Below, piece by piece: positions 17,848-36,163 of a stretch of DNA of 64,000 nucleotides. Position 1 is the stretch's first letter, and each line of letters begins with the position of its first letter. The translations under genes and the position numbers were made by a program. Origin of the DNA: Labrys sp. KNU-23 (GTDB taxonomy: Bacteria > Pseudomonadota > Alphaproteobacteria > Rhizobiales > Labraceae); the NCBI RefSeq assembly GCF_008330945.1, contig NZ_CP043489.1:4723501-4787500 (forward strand), given 5' to 3'. The notes beneath the pieces were generated by a model, which was not told where the DNA came from, did not search any database, and was given only the letters and a program-made list of their open reading frames with translations.

Positions 17848-18168
17848 ATGATCGTCGTCACTACCAATGATCTCCCAGGCTATCGCGTCGTGAAGCATTT
17901 CGGCGTGGTGCGGGGCATCACCGTGCGTTCGCGCAGCGTGATCGGCAATATTGGCGGCGCCATCCAGTCGGTGTTCGGCGGCAAGTTGTCCGTCTATACC
18001 AATCTGGCGGAGACGGCCCGGCAGGAAGCCTATGAGCTTCTGGTGCGCCACGCCGAGGAATTGGGCGCCAATGCCATCATCGCCATGCGCTACGATGCCA
18101 ATGAGATCATGGACGGAATCACCGAGGTGCTGGCCTATGGTACCGCGGTGGCTGTCGAGCCGGTCTGA
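17848..18168 (+). CDS. YbjQ/UPF0145 (DUF74) family protein
   Basis: A 106-aa protein starting MIVVTTNDLPGYRVVKHFG. The family pattern is clear: VRGITVRSRSVIGNIGGAIQ, ARQEAYELLVRHAEELGANA and IIAMRYDANEI. YbjQ proteins form pentameric rings and are annotated as putative heavy-metal binding domains. The physiological role is unsettled. ATG 17848 follows GAGGAACAG. It lies between the tuf1 terminator and tRNA-Trp, an unusual spot for this gene. Confidence 0.9.
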   Translation: MIVVTTNDLPGYRVVKHFGVVRGITVRSRSVIGNIGGAIQSVFGGKLSVYTNLAETARQEAYELLVRHAEELGANAIIAMRYDANEIMDGITEVLAYGTAVAVEPV

Positions 18169-18336
18169 GCGGAGCCGGGACGGCCGGAACCTGAAAAGCC
18201 GACCTGAAATGCCGGGCAAGTGCAGGTCGGTCGCAGCTCTGCCCGGCAGGCGGTGAAAATTTACACGGACATCCCCATCTGTGGGATTGCGCCAAATCAA
18301 TTGCGCGGCTATGTAGGCGCCGCGCGAGCAACGCGT

Positions 18337-18412
18337 AGGGGTATAGCTCAGCTGGTAGAGCGACGGTCTCCAAAACCGTAGGTCGCGGGTTCGATCCCTG
18401 CTGCCCCTGCCA
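18337..18412 (+). tRNA. tRNA-Trp (anticodon CCA)
   Basis: 76 nt with encoded CCA. Acceptor AGGGGTA pairs with TGCCCCT, anticodon stem ACGGT/ACCGT, anticodon CCA at 18370-18372, T loop TTCGATC. tRNA-Trp directly upstream of secE-nusG is the usual order. Confidence 0.98.
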
Positions 18413-18513
18413 ATTTACGCGGATGAGGCGTTCAGCTTTTTTCGCTCTGTCATGAAAGCCGGGGGATGGGGCTTGGCCGCACCCTCGGTTTTGTGTTGGC
18501 AAAAACGGCCGGA

Positions 18514-18552
18514 CAGGATTTGCAAGCTCGCTGGGCGGGATCGCAAATCCTG
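18514..18552. repeat. Inverted repeat between tRNA-Trp and secE
   Basis: CAGGATTTGC (18514-18523) and GCAAATCCTG (18543-18552) form a 10-bp perfect stem with a 19-nt loop in the 284-bp tRNA-Trp/secE spacer. No T-tract follows. One of several unexplained palindromes in this window. Confidence 0.7.
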
Positions 18553-18696
18553 CGAGGTTCACAGTCGTCGCAGAGCATGGCTGGTCGGATCATGTCCGTA
18601 TCATCCACGCTCCGCTCAGGCCCGGCCTTGCATTTGCGAGGTAGGATTTCGAAATGAGTGCCGGAACAATCCAGTTCCGGTCAAGGCGGTAGAACG

Positions 18697-18894
18697 ATGG
18701 CAAAGACGACTCCGATGGAGTTCTTGCGACAGGTTCGCAATGAAACGAACAAGGTCACCTGGCCCACCCGCCGGGAGACGATGATCACGGCCCTCATGGT
18801 CGTCATCTTCACCATCGCCATGGCCATCTTCTTCTCCATCACGGATGCCGTGTTGATCCGTGTCGTCTCCTTCATCGTGAATCTGGGCCGCTAG
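18697..18894 (+). CDS. secE: Preprotein translocase subunit SecE
   Basis: Essential clamp of the SecYEG channel. The 65-aa product is the short single-span form: MAKTTPMEFLRQVRNETNKV with the conserved amphipathic helix and TWPTRRET, then one transmembrane helix (LMVVIFTIAMAIFFSI). The frame is open upstream to 18658, but ATG 18697 matches the family start. nusG follows after 12 bp. Confidence 0.96.
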   Translation: MAKTTPMEFLRQVRNETNKVTWPTRRETMITALMVVIFTIAMAIFFSITDAVLIRVVSFIVNLGR

Positions 18895-18906
18895 GGAAAA
18901 TCCATA

Positions 18907-19440
18907 ATGGCCAAGCGCTGGTACATCGTTCACGCCTATTCCAACTTCGAGAACAAGGTCGCGCAGTCGATTCGCGAGCAGGTCGCCCAGCGTGGGCTCT
19001 CCGATCTGTTCGAAGAGATCCTGGTGCCGACCGAGAAGGTCGTCGAGGTTCGCCGCGGCCGCAAGGTCGACACCGAACGCAAGTTCTTCCCCGGCTATGT
19101 GCTGGTGAAGTGCGACCTGACGGACGAGGTCCATCACCTCATCAAGAACACACCGAAGGTCACCGGCTTCCTGGGTGCCGACAAGGCCAAGCCCGCGCCG
19201 ATTCCCGATCGTGAGGCCGAGCGCATCAAGGGCCAGGTCGCCGATGGCGTCGACCGTCCCAAGCCTTCCGTCAGCTTCGAGGTCGGCGAGCAGGTCAAGG
19301 TGGCCGACGGCCCCTTCGCATCCTTCAACGGCATCGTCGAGGAAGTCGACGAGAGCCGCGCCCGCCTCAAGGTGGCGGTTTCCATTTTTGGCCGGGCCAC
19401 CCCGGTCGAACTCGAATATGGGCAGGTCGAGAAAGTCTGA
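18907..19440 (+). CDS. nusG: Transcription termination/antitermination factor NusG
   Basis: Binds RNA polymerase and links it to Rho or ribosomes. The 177-aa product has the NGN domain (RWYIVHAYSNFENKVAQSIR, KFFPGYVLVKCDL) and a C-terminal KOW domain (VGEQVKVADGPFASFNGIVE). secE-nusG spacing is 12 bp, so they are co-transcribed. Confidence 0.97.
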   Translation: MAKRWYIVHAYSNFENKVAQSIREQVAQRGLSDLFEEILVPTEKVVEVRRGRKVDTERKFFPGYVLVKCDLTDEVHHLIKNTPKVTGFLGADKAKPAPIPDREAERIKGQVADGVDRPKPSVSFEVGEQVKVADGPFASFNGIVEEVDESRARLKVAVSIFGRATPVELEYGQVEKV

Positions 19441-19580
19441 TCCTGTCCCATACGCGGGAGGAGAAGCCGGGCTGATCGCCGCCCGACGGAACCGAACCGC
19501 GAAACTCCGGCCATTTCGATGGCCAACTGCCATCAAGACGATGGCTGAAAACCGCGGGGCAACCCGCATAGGAGCAACAA

Positions 19581-20012
19581 ATGGCGAAGAAAATTACGGG
19601 CTACGTCAAGCTTCAGGTTCCGGCCGGCGCCGCGAACCCGTCGCCGCCCATCGGTCCCGCGCTCGGTCAGCGCGGCCTGAACATCATGGAATTCTGCAAG
19701 GCCTTCAATGCGAAGACCGCGCAGATGGCCAAGGGTACGCCGATCCCGGTCATCATCACGGCCTATCAGGATCGTTCCTTCACCTTCGAACTCAAGCTGC
19801 CGCCCGTCTCGTACTGGGTCAAGGAAGCCGCCGGCATCAAGTCCGGTTCGCAGACTCCCGGCAAGGGTGCCAAGGCTGGCAAGATCACGATCGCTCAGAT
19901 TCGTGAGATCGCCGAAAAGAAGATGCCCGACCTCAACTGCGATACGGTCGAGGCCGCCATGGCCATGGTGAAGGGTTCCGCCCAGTCGATGGGCCTCGAG
20001 ATCGTCGGGTGA
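19581..20012 (+). CDS. rplK: 50S ribosomal protein L11
   Basis: Stalk-base protein binding the GTPase centre of 23S rRNA and needed for RelA-type sensing. The 143-aa product begins MAKKITGYVKLQVPAGAANP and contains PSPPIGPALGQRGLNIMEFC and QIREIAEKKMPDLN. AGGAGCAACA precedes the ATG. The stop is 4 bp from rplA. Confidence 0.98.
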   Translation: MAKKITGYVKLQVPAGAANPSPPIGPALGQRGLNIMEFCKAFNAKTAQMAKGTPIPVIITAYQDRSFTFELKLPPVSYWVKEAAGIKSGSQTPGKGAKAGKITIAQIREIAEKKMPDLNCDTVEAAMAMVKGSAQSMGLEIVG

Positions 20013-20016
20013 TATG

Positions 20017-20715
20017 ATGGCACATCAAGGAAAGCGTATTCGCGCGGCCAAGGAAGGCATTGACCGCATCAAGCTCTATGGCCTGGATGAGGCCGTAGCC
20101 CTGATCAAGGACCGCGCCAAGGCAAAGTTCGACGAGACCGTCGAGATCGCCATGAATCTGGGCGTCGATCCCCGCCATGCCGACCAGATGGTCCGCGGCG
20201 TGTGCAACCTGCCCAACGGTTCGGGCCGGACGCTGCGCGTGGCCGTGTTCGCTCGCGGCGCCAAGGCTGACGAAGCCCGCGCTGCCGGTGCCGACGTGGT
20301 GGGCGCCGAGGATCTCGTCGAGATCGTCAACGGCGGCAAGATCGATTTCGATCGCTGCATCGCCACCCCGGACATGATGCCGCTGGTCGGCCGCCTGGGT
20401 AAGGTGCTCGGTCCGCGCGGCATGATGCCGAACCCGAAGGTCGGCACCGTGACCATGGACGTCACCTCGGCCGTGCAGGCTTCGAAGGGCGGTTCGGTCG
20501 AGTTCCGTGTCGAGAAGGCCGGCATCGTGCATGGCGCCATCGGCAAGGCTTCGTTCTCGGCCGAGAAGCTCGCTGAGAACATCAAGGCTTTCGCCGATGC
20601 CGTGGTCAAGGCCAAGCCGACTGGCGCCAAGGGCACCTATGTCCAGCGCGTCGCCCTGTCCTCGACGATGGGTCCCGGCGTGAAGATCGATCCGGCCAGC
20701 GTGCTCAGCGCCTGA
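20017..20715 (+). CDS. rplA: 50S ribosomal protein L1
   Basis: L1-stalk protein involved in E-site tRNA release, and a translational repressor of the L11 operon in E. coli. The product (232 aa from the second of two adjacent ATGs) has the signature MPNPKVGTVTMDV and GKIDFDRCIATPDMM. A strong terminator follows 25 bp after the stop, separating rplKA from rplJL. Confidence 0.98.
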   Translation: MAHQGKRIRAAKEGIDRIKLYGLDEAVALIKDRAKAKFDETVEIAMNLGVDPRHADQMVRGVCNLPNGSGRTLRVAVFARGAKADEARAAGADVVGAEDLVEIVNGGKIDFDRCIATPDMMPLVGRLGKVLGPRGMMPNPKVGTVTMDVTSAVQASKGGSVEFRVEKAGIVHGAIGKASFSAEKLAENIKAFADAVVKAKPTGAKGTYVQRVALSSTMGPGVKIDPASVLSA

Positions 20716-20739
20716 TCGACCTGACAGGATGAAATCAAG

Positions 20740-20772
20740 AACCCCGCCGAAGCTGCTTCGGCGGGGTTTTTC
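20740..20772. terminator. Intrinsic terminator after rplA
   Basis: AACCCCGCCGAAG (20740-20752) pairs with CTTCGGCGGGGTT (20756-20768), loop CTG, with TTTTTCT following. The 13-bp GC-rich stem could also act for the minus-strand gene ending at 20772. Confidence 0.93.
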
Positions 20773-21101
20773 TATGTTCGCGTTGGTCTGGAGGCAGCCT
20801 TTTTGCGCCATGACGCAAGATCGAGGAAGACCGGATCGCCGTCGTCATCCGAATAGGTCCACCAACCATCCGCCTCTTCGGCCAGAAGACGCAGGAGCTG
20901 CGCCTGTCTCGCGGTTATCGTCCCATGGCCGTATGAGGTCTCCGGGGCGATTTGCCAGAGGTCATACTCCAGATCTGACATCCAACCGGCGTAGAAGCAT
21001 TGCTCGCTGATGCCCGTCATCAGTGCCAGCAAACCCAACGCAGCACCGCTCTTCGGGCTTTGCGTAAAGAGGCAATTGATCGTCGTTCCGGGGATTTCCA
21101 A
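20772..21101 (-). CDS. Hypothetical protein between rplA and rplJ
   Basis: A minus-strand frame of 109-114 aa. TTG 21101 has GGGGAGG at ideal distance, and GTG 21116 is the other candidate. The coding-like core is CFYAGWMSDLEYDLWQI, ITARQAQLLRLLAEEADGWW and TYSDDDGDPVFLDLASWRKK, which resembles uncharacterised rhizobial proteins with a GWMxxLEYxLW motif. No signal peptide or membrane span. It runs against the ribosomal genes and converges on the rplA terminator. Function unknown. Confidence 0.65.
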   Translation of the reverse strand: MEIPGTTINCLFTQSPKSGAALGLLALMTGISEQCFYAGWMSDLEYDLWQIAPETSYGHGTITARQAQLLRLLAEEADGWWTYSDDDGDPVFLDLASWRKKAASRPTRT

Positions 21102-21116
21102 CTTGCACCTCCCCAC

Positions 21117-21683
21117 CGCCTTGGTATCCTGGGGAGGACAGCAAGGTACTGCGATATTGGCAAATCAACGTGTTTCGATTTGCACCTTGAAAAATTCGGG
21201 TAGGGATCAAATTCCCCCTTGGCAATTCGCCCGGGAGGGACTATATCGCGCTTCTCACTGAACTGATCAAAGGTTCATGACCCTGGGATGTGTAAACAGC
21301 CCGGGATTTTTGCTGTCCAAAGCAATTTGGATGGCAGGCTGGTCGGAAGGGTTCTCGAACCTTGACGGCCATGTCCTGTCCGAGACTGCAGGCGCAGGGA
21401 AACCTGCTTAATCGCCGGGAGAAGCCCTGAAAAGCGCTCCTTTTGGCCTGCATAGACGGGGAAGACCGGTTTTCGGTGTCCGCCTCGCGGCTGCCTCGTG
21501 AATTGGTTCGATCCGACTCGCTCGTCGTTTGGGTGTGTGTCATTTTGACGCATGGCCGGTGGCGGGGGACAGGCAATCGAGCGTCGCCTTCGTAAAGGTT
21601 CCGGTTCGCCGGTGCCCGGAAGGCGGCAAGTGCAACGGTCGGCTTTCCTCCAATTTCGGAAAGCTGCAACCGGAGAGAGCAAC
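21117..21683 (+). other. Promoter and leader region of rplJL
   Basis: A 567-bp stretch with no convincing gene. It must carry the rplJL(-rpoBC) promoter and includes the putative L10 leader at 21376-21440. Open frames on both strands here have low coding character. Confidence 0.55.
21376..21440 (+). promoter_or_regulatory. Putative ribosomal protein L10 leader
   Basis: The segment CCGAGACTGCAGGCGCAGGG, then AAACCTGCTTAATCGCCGGG, about 250 nt upstream of rplJ, resembles the L10(L12)4-binding leader described for proteobacterial rplJL mRNAs: an ACTGCAGG-type kink-turn, a small GC stem (GCAGG/CCTGC) and CTTAATC. Such leaders allow L10 to repress its own synthesis. The match is from memory and needs a covariance search. 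Confidence 0.5.
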
Positions 21684-22202
21684 GTGGAAAGAGCGGAAAA
21701 GCAGGAGTTCATCGGCTTTCTCCAGGAGGTCTTCACGACCACTGGGGTTGTCGTCGTAGCTCACTATTCCGGCCTGACCGTCGCCCAGATGCAGAACCTG
21801 CGCAAGCAGATGAAGCAGGCTGGCGCGACTGTGAAGGTCGCGAAGAACCGCCTCGCCAAGATCGCTCTTGATGGCACGGATGTGGCCTCTATCGCGCCCC
21901 TCATGAAGGGCCCGACCCTGATCGCTTATTCGAGCGATCCGGTGGCTGCACCCAAGGTCGCCGTCGATTTCGCCAAGGCCCACGACAAGTTCGTGATCCT
22001 GGGCGGCGCGATGGGCAAGACCTCTCTGGACCAGAACGGTGTCAAGGCGCTTGCGACCTTGCCGTCTCTGGACGAACTGCGCGCCAAGCTGATCGGCCTC
22101 ATCCAGGCCCCGGCTACCAAGATCGCTCAGGTCGTCAACGCACCGGCTGCCAAGCTGGCTCGCGTGTTCGGAGCCTATGCCAAGCAAGACGAAGCGGCGT
22201 AA
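21684..22202 (+). CDS. rplJ: 50S ribosomal protein L10
   Basis: Base of the L7/L12 stalk and autoregulator of the operon. From GTG 21684 the product is 172 aa: VERAEKQEFIGFLQEVF, VVVVAHYSGLTVAQMQNLRK, VKVAKNRLAKIAL and a C-terminal helix for L7/L12 dimers. GGAGAGAG precedes the GTG. The frame is open further upstream but has no family match there. Confidence 0.97.
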   Translation: MERAEKQEFIGFLQEVFTTTGVVVVAHYSGLTVAQMQNLRKQMKQAGATVKVAKNRLAKIALDGTDVASIAPLMKGPTLIAYSSDPVAAPKVAVDFAKAHDKFVILGGAMGKTSLDQNGVKALATLPSLDELRAKLIGLIQAPATKIAQVVNAPAAKLARVFGAYAKQDEAA

Positions 22203-22256
22203 GGCCGTTCGCAACCCGATTAAACCGGTACGAACCAAAACCAAGGATTATGGACA

Positions 22257-22634
<378 letters not shown>

Positions 22635-22656
22635 TCGAGCTTGCTTCAGGCGTTTT

Positions 22657-22686
22657 GGCTCCGGGGTTTTCCCCCGGGGCCTTTTC
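22657..22686 (+). terminator. Hairpin terminator/attenuator after rplL
   Basis: GGCTCCGGGG (22657-22666) pairs with CCCCGGGGCC (22672-22681) with one G-U pair, loop TTTTC, then CTTTTC. As in other bacteria it probably attenuates read-through from rplJL into rpoBC. The following 260 bp to rpoB have no other recognisable feature. Confidence 0.75.
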
Positions 22687-22946
22687 GGCGTTTTAGGCCA
22701 GGCTCCATTAGGACCTGGCCTGGGCGCCGGAACGGCGGACCAGAGAATCTTCGAGGCTCGGCCTCCTGGGATTTTCCGGTCCGCCGTGACGAGAACGGTG
22801 AAGGCCGGGTGTCCCGGCCGGATGTTTCTGCGTCGGCCTGCGACAGCGGGACGGTGCCAGGCGAGGAAGGAACGTCTTCCTCGCGCAATCAATGCCTGCA
22901 GGAGCGGTGCGGTGGCGCCGGGCTTGCTTGAAAGGACGAGGACCAC

Positions 22947-27068
<4,122 letters not shown>

Positions 27069-27079
27069 TATTGCCCGGG

Positions 27080-27178
27080 AGGCGGGTCTTCGGACCTGCC
27101 GTGACCGTGCCGCGAATGAGGCGGGTCTGAAGACCCGCCCCCCAATTTTATCCGCGCGGGCAGGGGCGTTGGCCCCGC
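27080..27178 (+). repeat. Double hairpin and direct repeat in rpoB-rpoC spacer
   Basis: GAGGCGGGTCT-type sequence occurs twice (27080-27089 and 27119-27128). The second copy forms a perfect 9-bp stem with 27131-27139 (GGCGGGTCT-GA-AGACCCGCC), followed by CCCCAATTTTA. A second stem-loop rich in GGGGC/GCCCC lies at about 27170-27178. Possible attenuator or processing site between the two subunit genes. Confidence 0.6.
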
Positions 27179-27202
27179 CTTAGCGCAAACCTGGAGACGG
27201 CC

Positions 27203-31405
<4,203 letters not shown>

Positions 31406-31410
31406 GAAAG

Positions 31411-31428
31411 TTCAACCGTTCGGTTGAA
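31411..31428 (+). repeat. Short hairpin just after rpoC
   Basis: TTCAACCG (31411-31418) and CGGTTGAA (31421-31428) make an 8-bp perfect stem with a TT loop, 5 nt after the rpoC stop and immediately before the main terminator stem. May protect the mRNA 3' end. Confidence 0.7.
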
Positions 31429-31431
31429 TGG

Positions 31432-31465
31432 AAGGGCGGCTTGCAAGAGCCGCCCTTTCGTCTTT
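31432..31465 (+). terminator. Intrinsic terminator after rpoC
   Basis: AAGGGCGGCT (31432-31441) pairs with AGCCGCCCTT (31448-31457), loop TGCAAG, followed by TCGTCTTTT. Ends the rplJL-rpoBC transcript. Confidence 0.85.
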
Positions 31466-31888
31466 TAGGGAGCCGTGGTGATGGCGCGGGGAAGGGGAGA
31501 CCCGAAGCCTGAAGCCATGCAAAACGGCAAGGGGGCTATGCGGAGCGCCCTATCGGCTCGAAAACCGCACTTATTGTTAATTTTGACACGCTTCGCGCTT
31601 GACGAGAGGCGAGTCGGCGGTTAAAGACCACCTCACTTTCAGGGCGGGCCGTAAGCCATATTGTTCCTGCAGTCGACAAGACTCGGAACCGATCGCTTAA
31701 ACGCTGCCTCCGGGCTATCAGACACAGTTCCGGTCATGATCGTTACGTTCTGCGTGACGATCCTCTGTGGGTGTCGCGCTTGCATCCCTAAAAGGGGAAG
31801 CTGGCGCGGTTTCGTTTTGCGTGATTGCTCACGCAGGGCAAAGCAGTGCGTTCGTAGGGGCGTACTAATCGATGTTGAAGGGCGAACG
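31466..31888 (+). other. Promoter/leader region of rpsL
   Basis: About 420 bp with no gene I can support. TTGACG at 31599-31604 with TTAAAG at 31621-31626 (16-bp spacer) is a candidate promoter. A second TTGACA lies at 31583. The segment 31557-31600 resembles one arm of the palindrome at 50651-50687 (ACCGCACTT followed by a T-rich run). Confidence 0.45.
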
Positions 31889-32260
31889 ATGCCAACCATT
31901 AGCCAGCTGATCCGCAAGCCGCGCGAACCGAAAGTGTATCGCGAGAAGGCGCGCCACCTGGAAGCATGCCCGCAGAAGCGCGGTGTGTGCACTCGTGTGT
32001 ATACGACGACCCCGAAGAAGCCGAACTCGGCTTTGCGTAAGGTTGCCAAGGTGCGTCTCACCAATGGCTTCGAGGTCATCGGCTACATCCCCGGCGAAGG
32101 CCATAACCTTCAGGAGCACTCCGTGGTCATGATCCGCGGCGGTCGCGTGAAGGATTTGCCCGGCGTCCGCTATCACATTCTCCGCGGCGTTCTCGATACC
32201 CAGGGTGTCAAGAACCGTAAGCAGCGTCGTTCGAAGTACGGCGCGAAGCGTCCGAAGTAA
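31889..32260 (+). CDS. rpsL: 30S ribosomal protein S12
   Basis: Decoding-centre protein, 123 aa: MPTISQLIRKPREP, TTTPKKPNSALRKVAKVRL and VKDLPGVRYHILRGVLD. Lysines in both streptomycin-contact loops are wild type. An upstream open extension in the same frame is not S12-like. First gene of the str series rpsL-rpsG-fusA-tuf. Confidence 0.98.
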   Translation: MPTISQLIRKPREPKVYREKARHLEACPQKRGVCTRVYTTTPKKPNSALRKVAKVRLTNGFEVIGYIPGEGHNLQEHSVVMIRGGRVKDLPGVRYHILRGVLDTQGVKNRKQRRSKYGAKRPK

Positions 32261-32274
32261 GGGAAGATTTCACC

Positions 32275-32745
32275 ATGTCCCGTCGCCATCGTGCAGAAAA
32301 GCGTGAGATCATTCCGGATCCGAAGTTCGGTGATCTCGTCGTGACGAAGTTCATGAATGCCATCATGTATGATGGTAAGAAGTCGGTTGCCGAAAAGATC
32401 GTCTACGACGCTTTCGACACCATTGAAGCCAAGGCCAAGCAGAGCCCGATCACGGTGTTCCAGACGGCCTTGTCGAACGTCGCTCCGGCGATCGAAGTTC
32501 GTTCCCGCCGCGTCGGTGGTGCAACCTATCAGGTCCCGGTCGAAGTTCGCCCGGAGCGCCGCCAGGCTCTCGCCATCCGTTGGATCCTCAGCGCGGCCCG
32601 TAACCGCAACGAGAAGACCATGGAAGAGAAGCTGTCGGGCGAGCTGCTCGACGCCTCCAACAATCGCGGCAACGCCGTGAAGAAACGCGAAGACACGCAC
32701 CGGATGGCTGAGGCCAACCGCGCCTTCTCGCATTACCGCTGGTAA
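32275..32745 (+). CDS. rpsG: 30S ribosomal protein S7
   Basis: Primary 16S rRNA binder of the 30S head, 156 aa: MSRRHRAEKREIIPDPKFGD, GKKSVAEKIVYDAFDTI and RRVGGATYQVPVEVRPERRQ. It is 14 bp after rpsL. Regulator of the str operon in E. coli. Confidence 0.98.
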   Translation: MSRRHRAEKREIIPDPKFGDLVVTKFMNAIMYDGKKSVAEKIVYDAFDTIEAKAKQSPITVFQTALSNVAPAIEVRSRRVGGATYQVPVEVRPERRQALAIRWILSAARNRNEKTMEEKLSGELLDASNNRGNAVKKREDTHRMAEANRAFSHYRW

Positions 32746-32773
32746 GGCTGGAAGCAGGATCGAGGATCACACG

Positions 32774-34849
32774 ATGGCCCGTACGCACGCGATCGAGGAC
32801 TACCGCAATTTTGGTATTATGGCGCACATCGACGCCGGTAAGACCACGACGACCGAGCGGATCCTTTACTACACCGGCAAGTCCCACAAGATCGGCGAAG
32901 TCCATGACGGCGCCGCCACGATGGACTTCATGACCCAGGAGCAGGAGCGCGGCATCACGATTACGTCCGCCGCGACGACCGCTCTGTGGGCCGGCAAGCG
33001 CCTGAACATCATCGACACCCCCGGCCACGTCGACTTCACCATCGAAGTCGAGCGTTCGCTGCGCGTGCTTGACGGTGCCGTGTGCGTGCTCGACTCCAAC
33101 CAGGGTGTCGAGCCCCAGACCGAAACGGTCTGGCGCCAGGGTGACAAGTACAAGGTTCCGCGTATCGTCTTCGCCAACAAGATGGATAAGACGGGCGCCG
33201 ACTTCTATAAGTGCCTCGACGACATCGTGAAGCGCCTCGGCGCCAAGCCGATCGCCATTCAGCTGCCGATCGGTTCGGAGTCGAACTTCAAGGGCATCGT
33301 CGATCTCGTTCGCATGAAGGCCGTGGTCTGGTCGGGTGAATCGCTGGGTGCGGAATTCGACGCCGACCTGCCGATCCCGGAAGACATGGTCGAGAAGGCC
33401 AACGAATATCGCAACATGCTCATCGAAGCTGCTGTGGAGCTCGATGACGACGTTCTCGCTGCCTTCTTCGACGGCCAGGAGCCGGATGAAGCGACGCTGA
33501 AGCGCCTGATCCGCAAGGCCGTCCTCACGGGTGCCTTCTATCCTGTTCTCGCCGGTTCGGCCTTCAAGAACAAGGGTGTACAGACCCTCCTTGATGCCGT
33601 GGTTGATTACCTGCCGTCGCCCGTTGACGTGCCGGCGATCAAGGGCATCGATCCGGAGACCGAAGAAGAAATCGAGCGCAAGTCTTCGGACGCGGAGCCT
33701 CTTTCGCTTCTCGGCTTCAAGATCATGGACGACCAGTACGGCGTCCTGACCTTCTGCCGCATCTACTCGGGCAAGCTTGAGAAGGGCGTTTCGCTGCTCA
33801 ACTCCAGCCGCGAGAAGAACGAGCGCGTTGGCCGCATGGTGCTCATGCATGCCAACAACCGCGAGGAAATCGCGGAAGCCTATGCCGGCGACATCGTCGC
33901 CCTGGTCGGCCTCAAGGACACCCGCACCGGCGACACGCTGTGCGACCCTGCGCACCCGGTCATCCTGGAGCGCATGGAATTCCCCGAGCCGGTCATCGAA
34001 ATGGCGATCGAGCCCAAGACCAAGGCTGATCAGGAAAAGATGGCGCTCGCGCTGATCAAGCTCGCTTCGGAGGATCCGTCCTTCCGTGTGTCGACCGATC
34101 AGGAATCCGGGCAGACCATCATCAAGGGCATGGGCGAACTCCATCTCGACATCAAGGTCGACATCCTGCGTCGTACCCACAAGGTCGAAGTCAATGTCGG
34201 CGCGCCGCAGGTGGCCTTCCGCGAGAAGATCACCAAGAAGGCCGAGATCGACTACACCCACAAGAAGCAGACCGGCGGTACCGGCCAGTTCGCTCGCGTC
34301 AAGTTCATCGTCGAGCCGAACGAGCCCGGCAAGGGCTTCGAGTTCGAGTCGAAGATCATTGGCGGCTCGGTGCCCAAGGAATACATCCCGGGCGTCGAAA
34401 AGGGCCTCAATTCGGTTCTGGGTGCGGGCATCGTTGCCGGCTTCCCGGTCGTCGACGTCAAGGTGACGCTGATCGACGGTGCCTTCCACGAAGTCGACTC
34501 GTCGGCCTTGGCCTTCGAAATCGCTTCGCGTGCGGCCTTCCGTGAAGCCCTGCAGAAGGGCGGTTCGGTTCTGCTCGAGCCGATCATGAAGGTCGAGGTC
34601 GTGACTCCGGAAGAATATACCGGCTCGGTCATCGGCGATCTCAACTCCCGGCGTGGACAGATCCAGGGGCAGGACATGCGCGGCAACGCGAATGTCGTGA
34701 ACGCCATGGTTCCGCTCATGAACATGTTCGGCTACGTCAACCAGCTGCGTTCCTTCACCCAGGGCCGCGCCAGCTACACGATGCAGTTCGATCATTACGA
34801 ACAGGCGCCGTCCAACGTCGCTGCTGAAATCCAGGCGAAGTACGCCTGA
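32774..34849 (+). CDS. fusA: Elongation factor G
   Basis: Translocation GTPase, 691 aa. G1 is FGIMAHIDAGKTTTTERIL, the switch block is ERGITITSAAT and DTPGHVDF, and G4 is NKMDKTGA. Domain IV has GGTGQFARVKF. Single copy here, with length and motifs of the canonical factor rather than the EF-G2 type. Confidence 0.98.
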   Translation: MARTHAIEDYRNFGIMAHIDAGKTTTTERILYYTGKSHKIGEVHDGAATMDFMTQEQERGITITSAATTALWAGKRLNIIDTPGHVDFTIEVERSLRVLDGAVCVLDSNQGVEPQTETVWRQGDKYKVPRIVFANKMDKTGADFYKCLDDIVKRLGAKPIAIQLPIGSESNFKGIVDLVRMKAVVWSGESLGAEFDADLPIPEDMVEKANEYRNMLIEAAVELDDDVLAAFFDGQEPDEATLKRLIRKAVLTGAFYPVLAGSAFKNKGVQTLLDAVVDYLPSPVDVPAIKGIDPETEEEIERKSSDAEPLSLLGFKIMDDQYGVLTFCRIYSGKLEKGVSLLNSSREKNERVGRMVLMHANNREEIAEAYAGDIVALVGLKDTRTGDTLCDPAHPVILERMEFPEPVIEMAIEPKTKADQEKMALALIKLASEDPSFRVSTDQESGQTIIKGMGELHLDIKVDILRRTHKVEVNVGAPQVAFREKITKKAEIDYTHKKQTGGTGQFARVKFIVEPNEPGKGFEFESKIIGGSVPKEYIPGVEKGLNSVLGAGIVAGFPVVDVKVTLIDGAFHEVDSSALAFEIASRAAFREALQKGGSVLLEPIMKVEVVTPEEYTGSVIGDLNSRRGQIQGQDMRGNANVVNAMVPLMNMFGYVNQLRSFTQGRASYTMQFDHYEQAPSNVAAEIQAKYA

Positions 34850-34903
34850 TCCCCTTGATTTGAGTTTCATCCGCCGTTTCGGCGACAGGTGAAGGAGGCC
34901 CCG

Positions 34904-36094
<1,191 letters not shown>

Positions 36095-36117
36095 GAGCTC
36101 ATCAAAGCGCGTCTTAC

Positions 36118-36150
36118 GGCGCGCCGCCACTCGGCGCGCCATTTAATTTT
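36118..36150 (+). terminator. Hairpin between tuf2 and rpsJ
   Basis: GGCGCGCC (36118-36125) and GGCGCGCC (36133-36140) pair with a 7-nt loop, followed by ATTTAATTTT. Possible partial terminator or attenuator between the str and S10 gene groups. rpsJ starts 24 bp after the stem. Confidence 0.6.
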
Positions 36151-36163
36151 CGGAGTCAGGGCA

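Noticed and set aside
21241..21742. Minus-strand frames in the rplJ leader region
   Set aside because: Arg/Ser/Pro-rich composition, no conserved motif, and they cover the likely L10 leader and the rplJ start.
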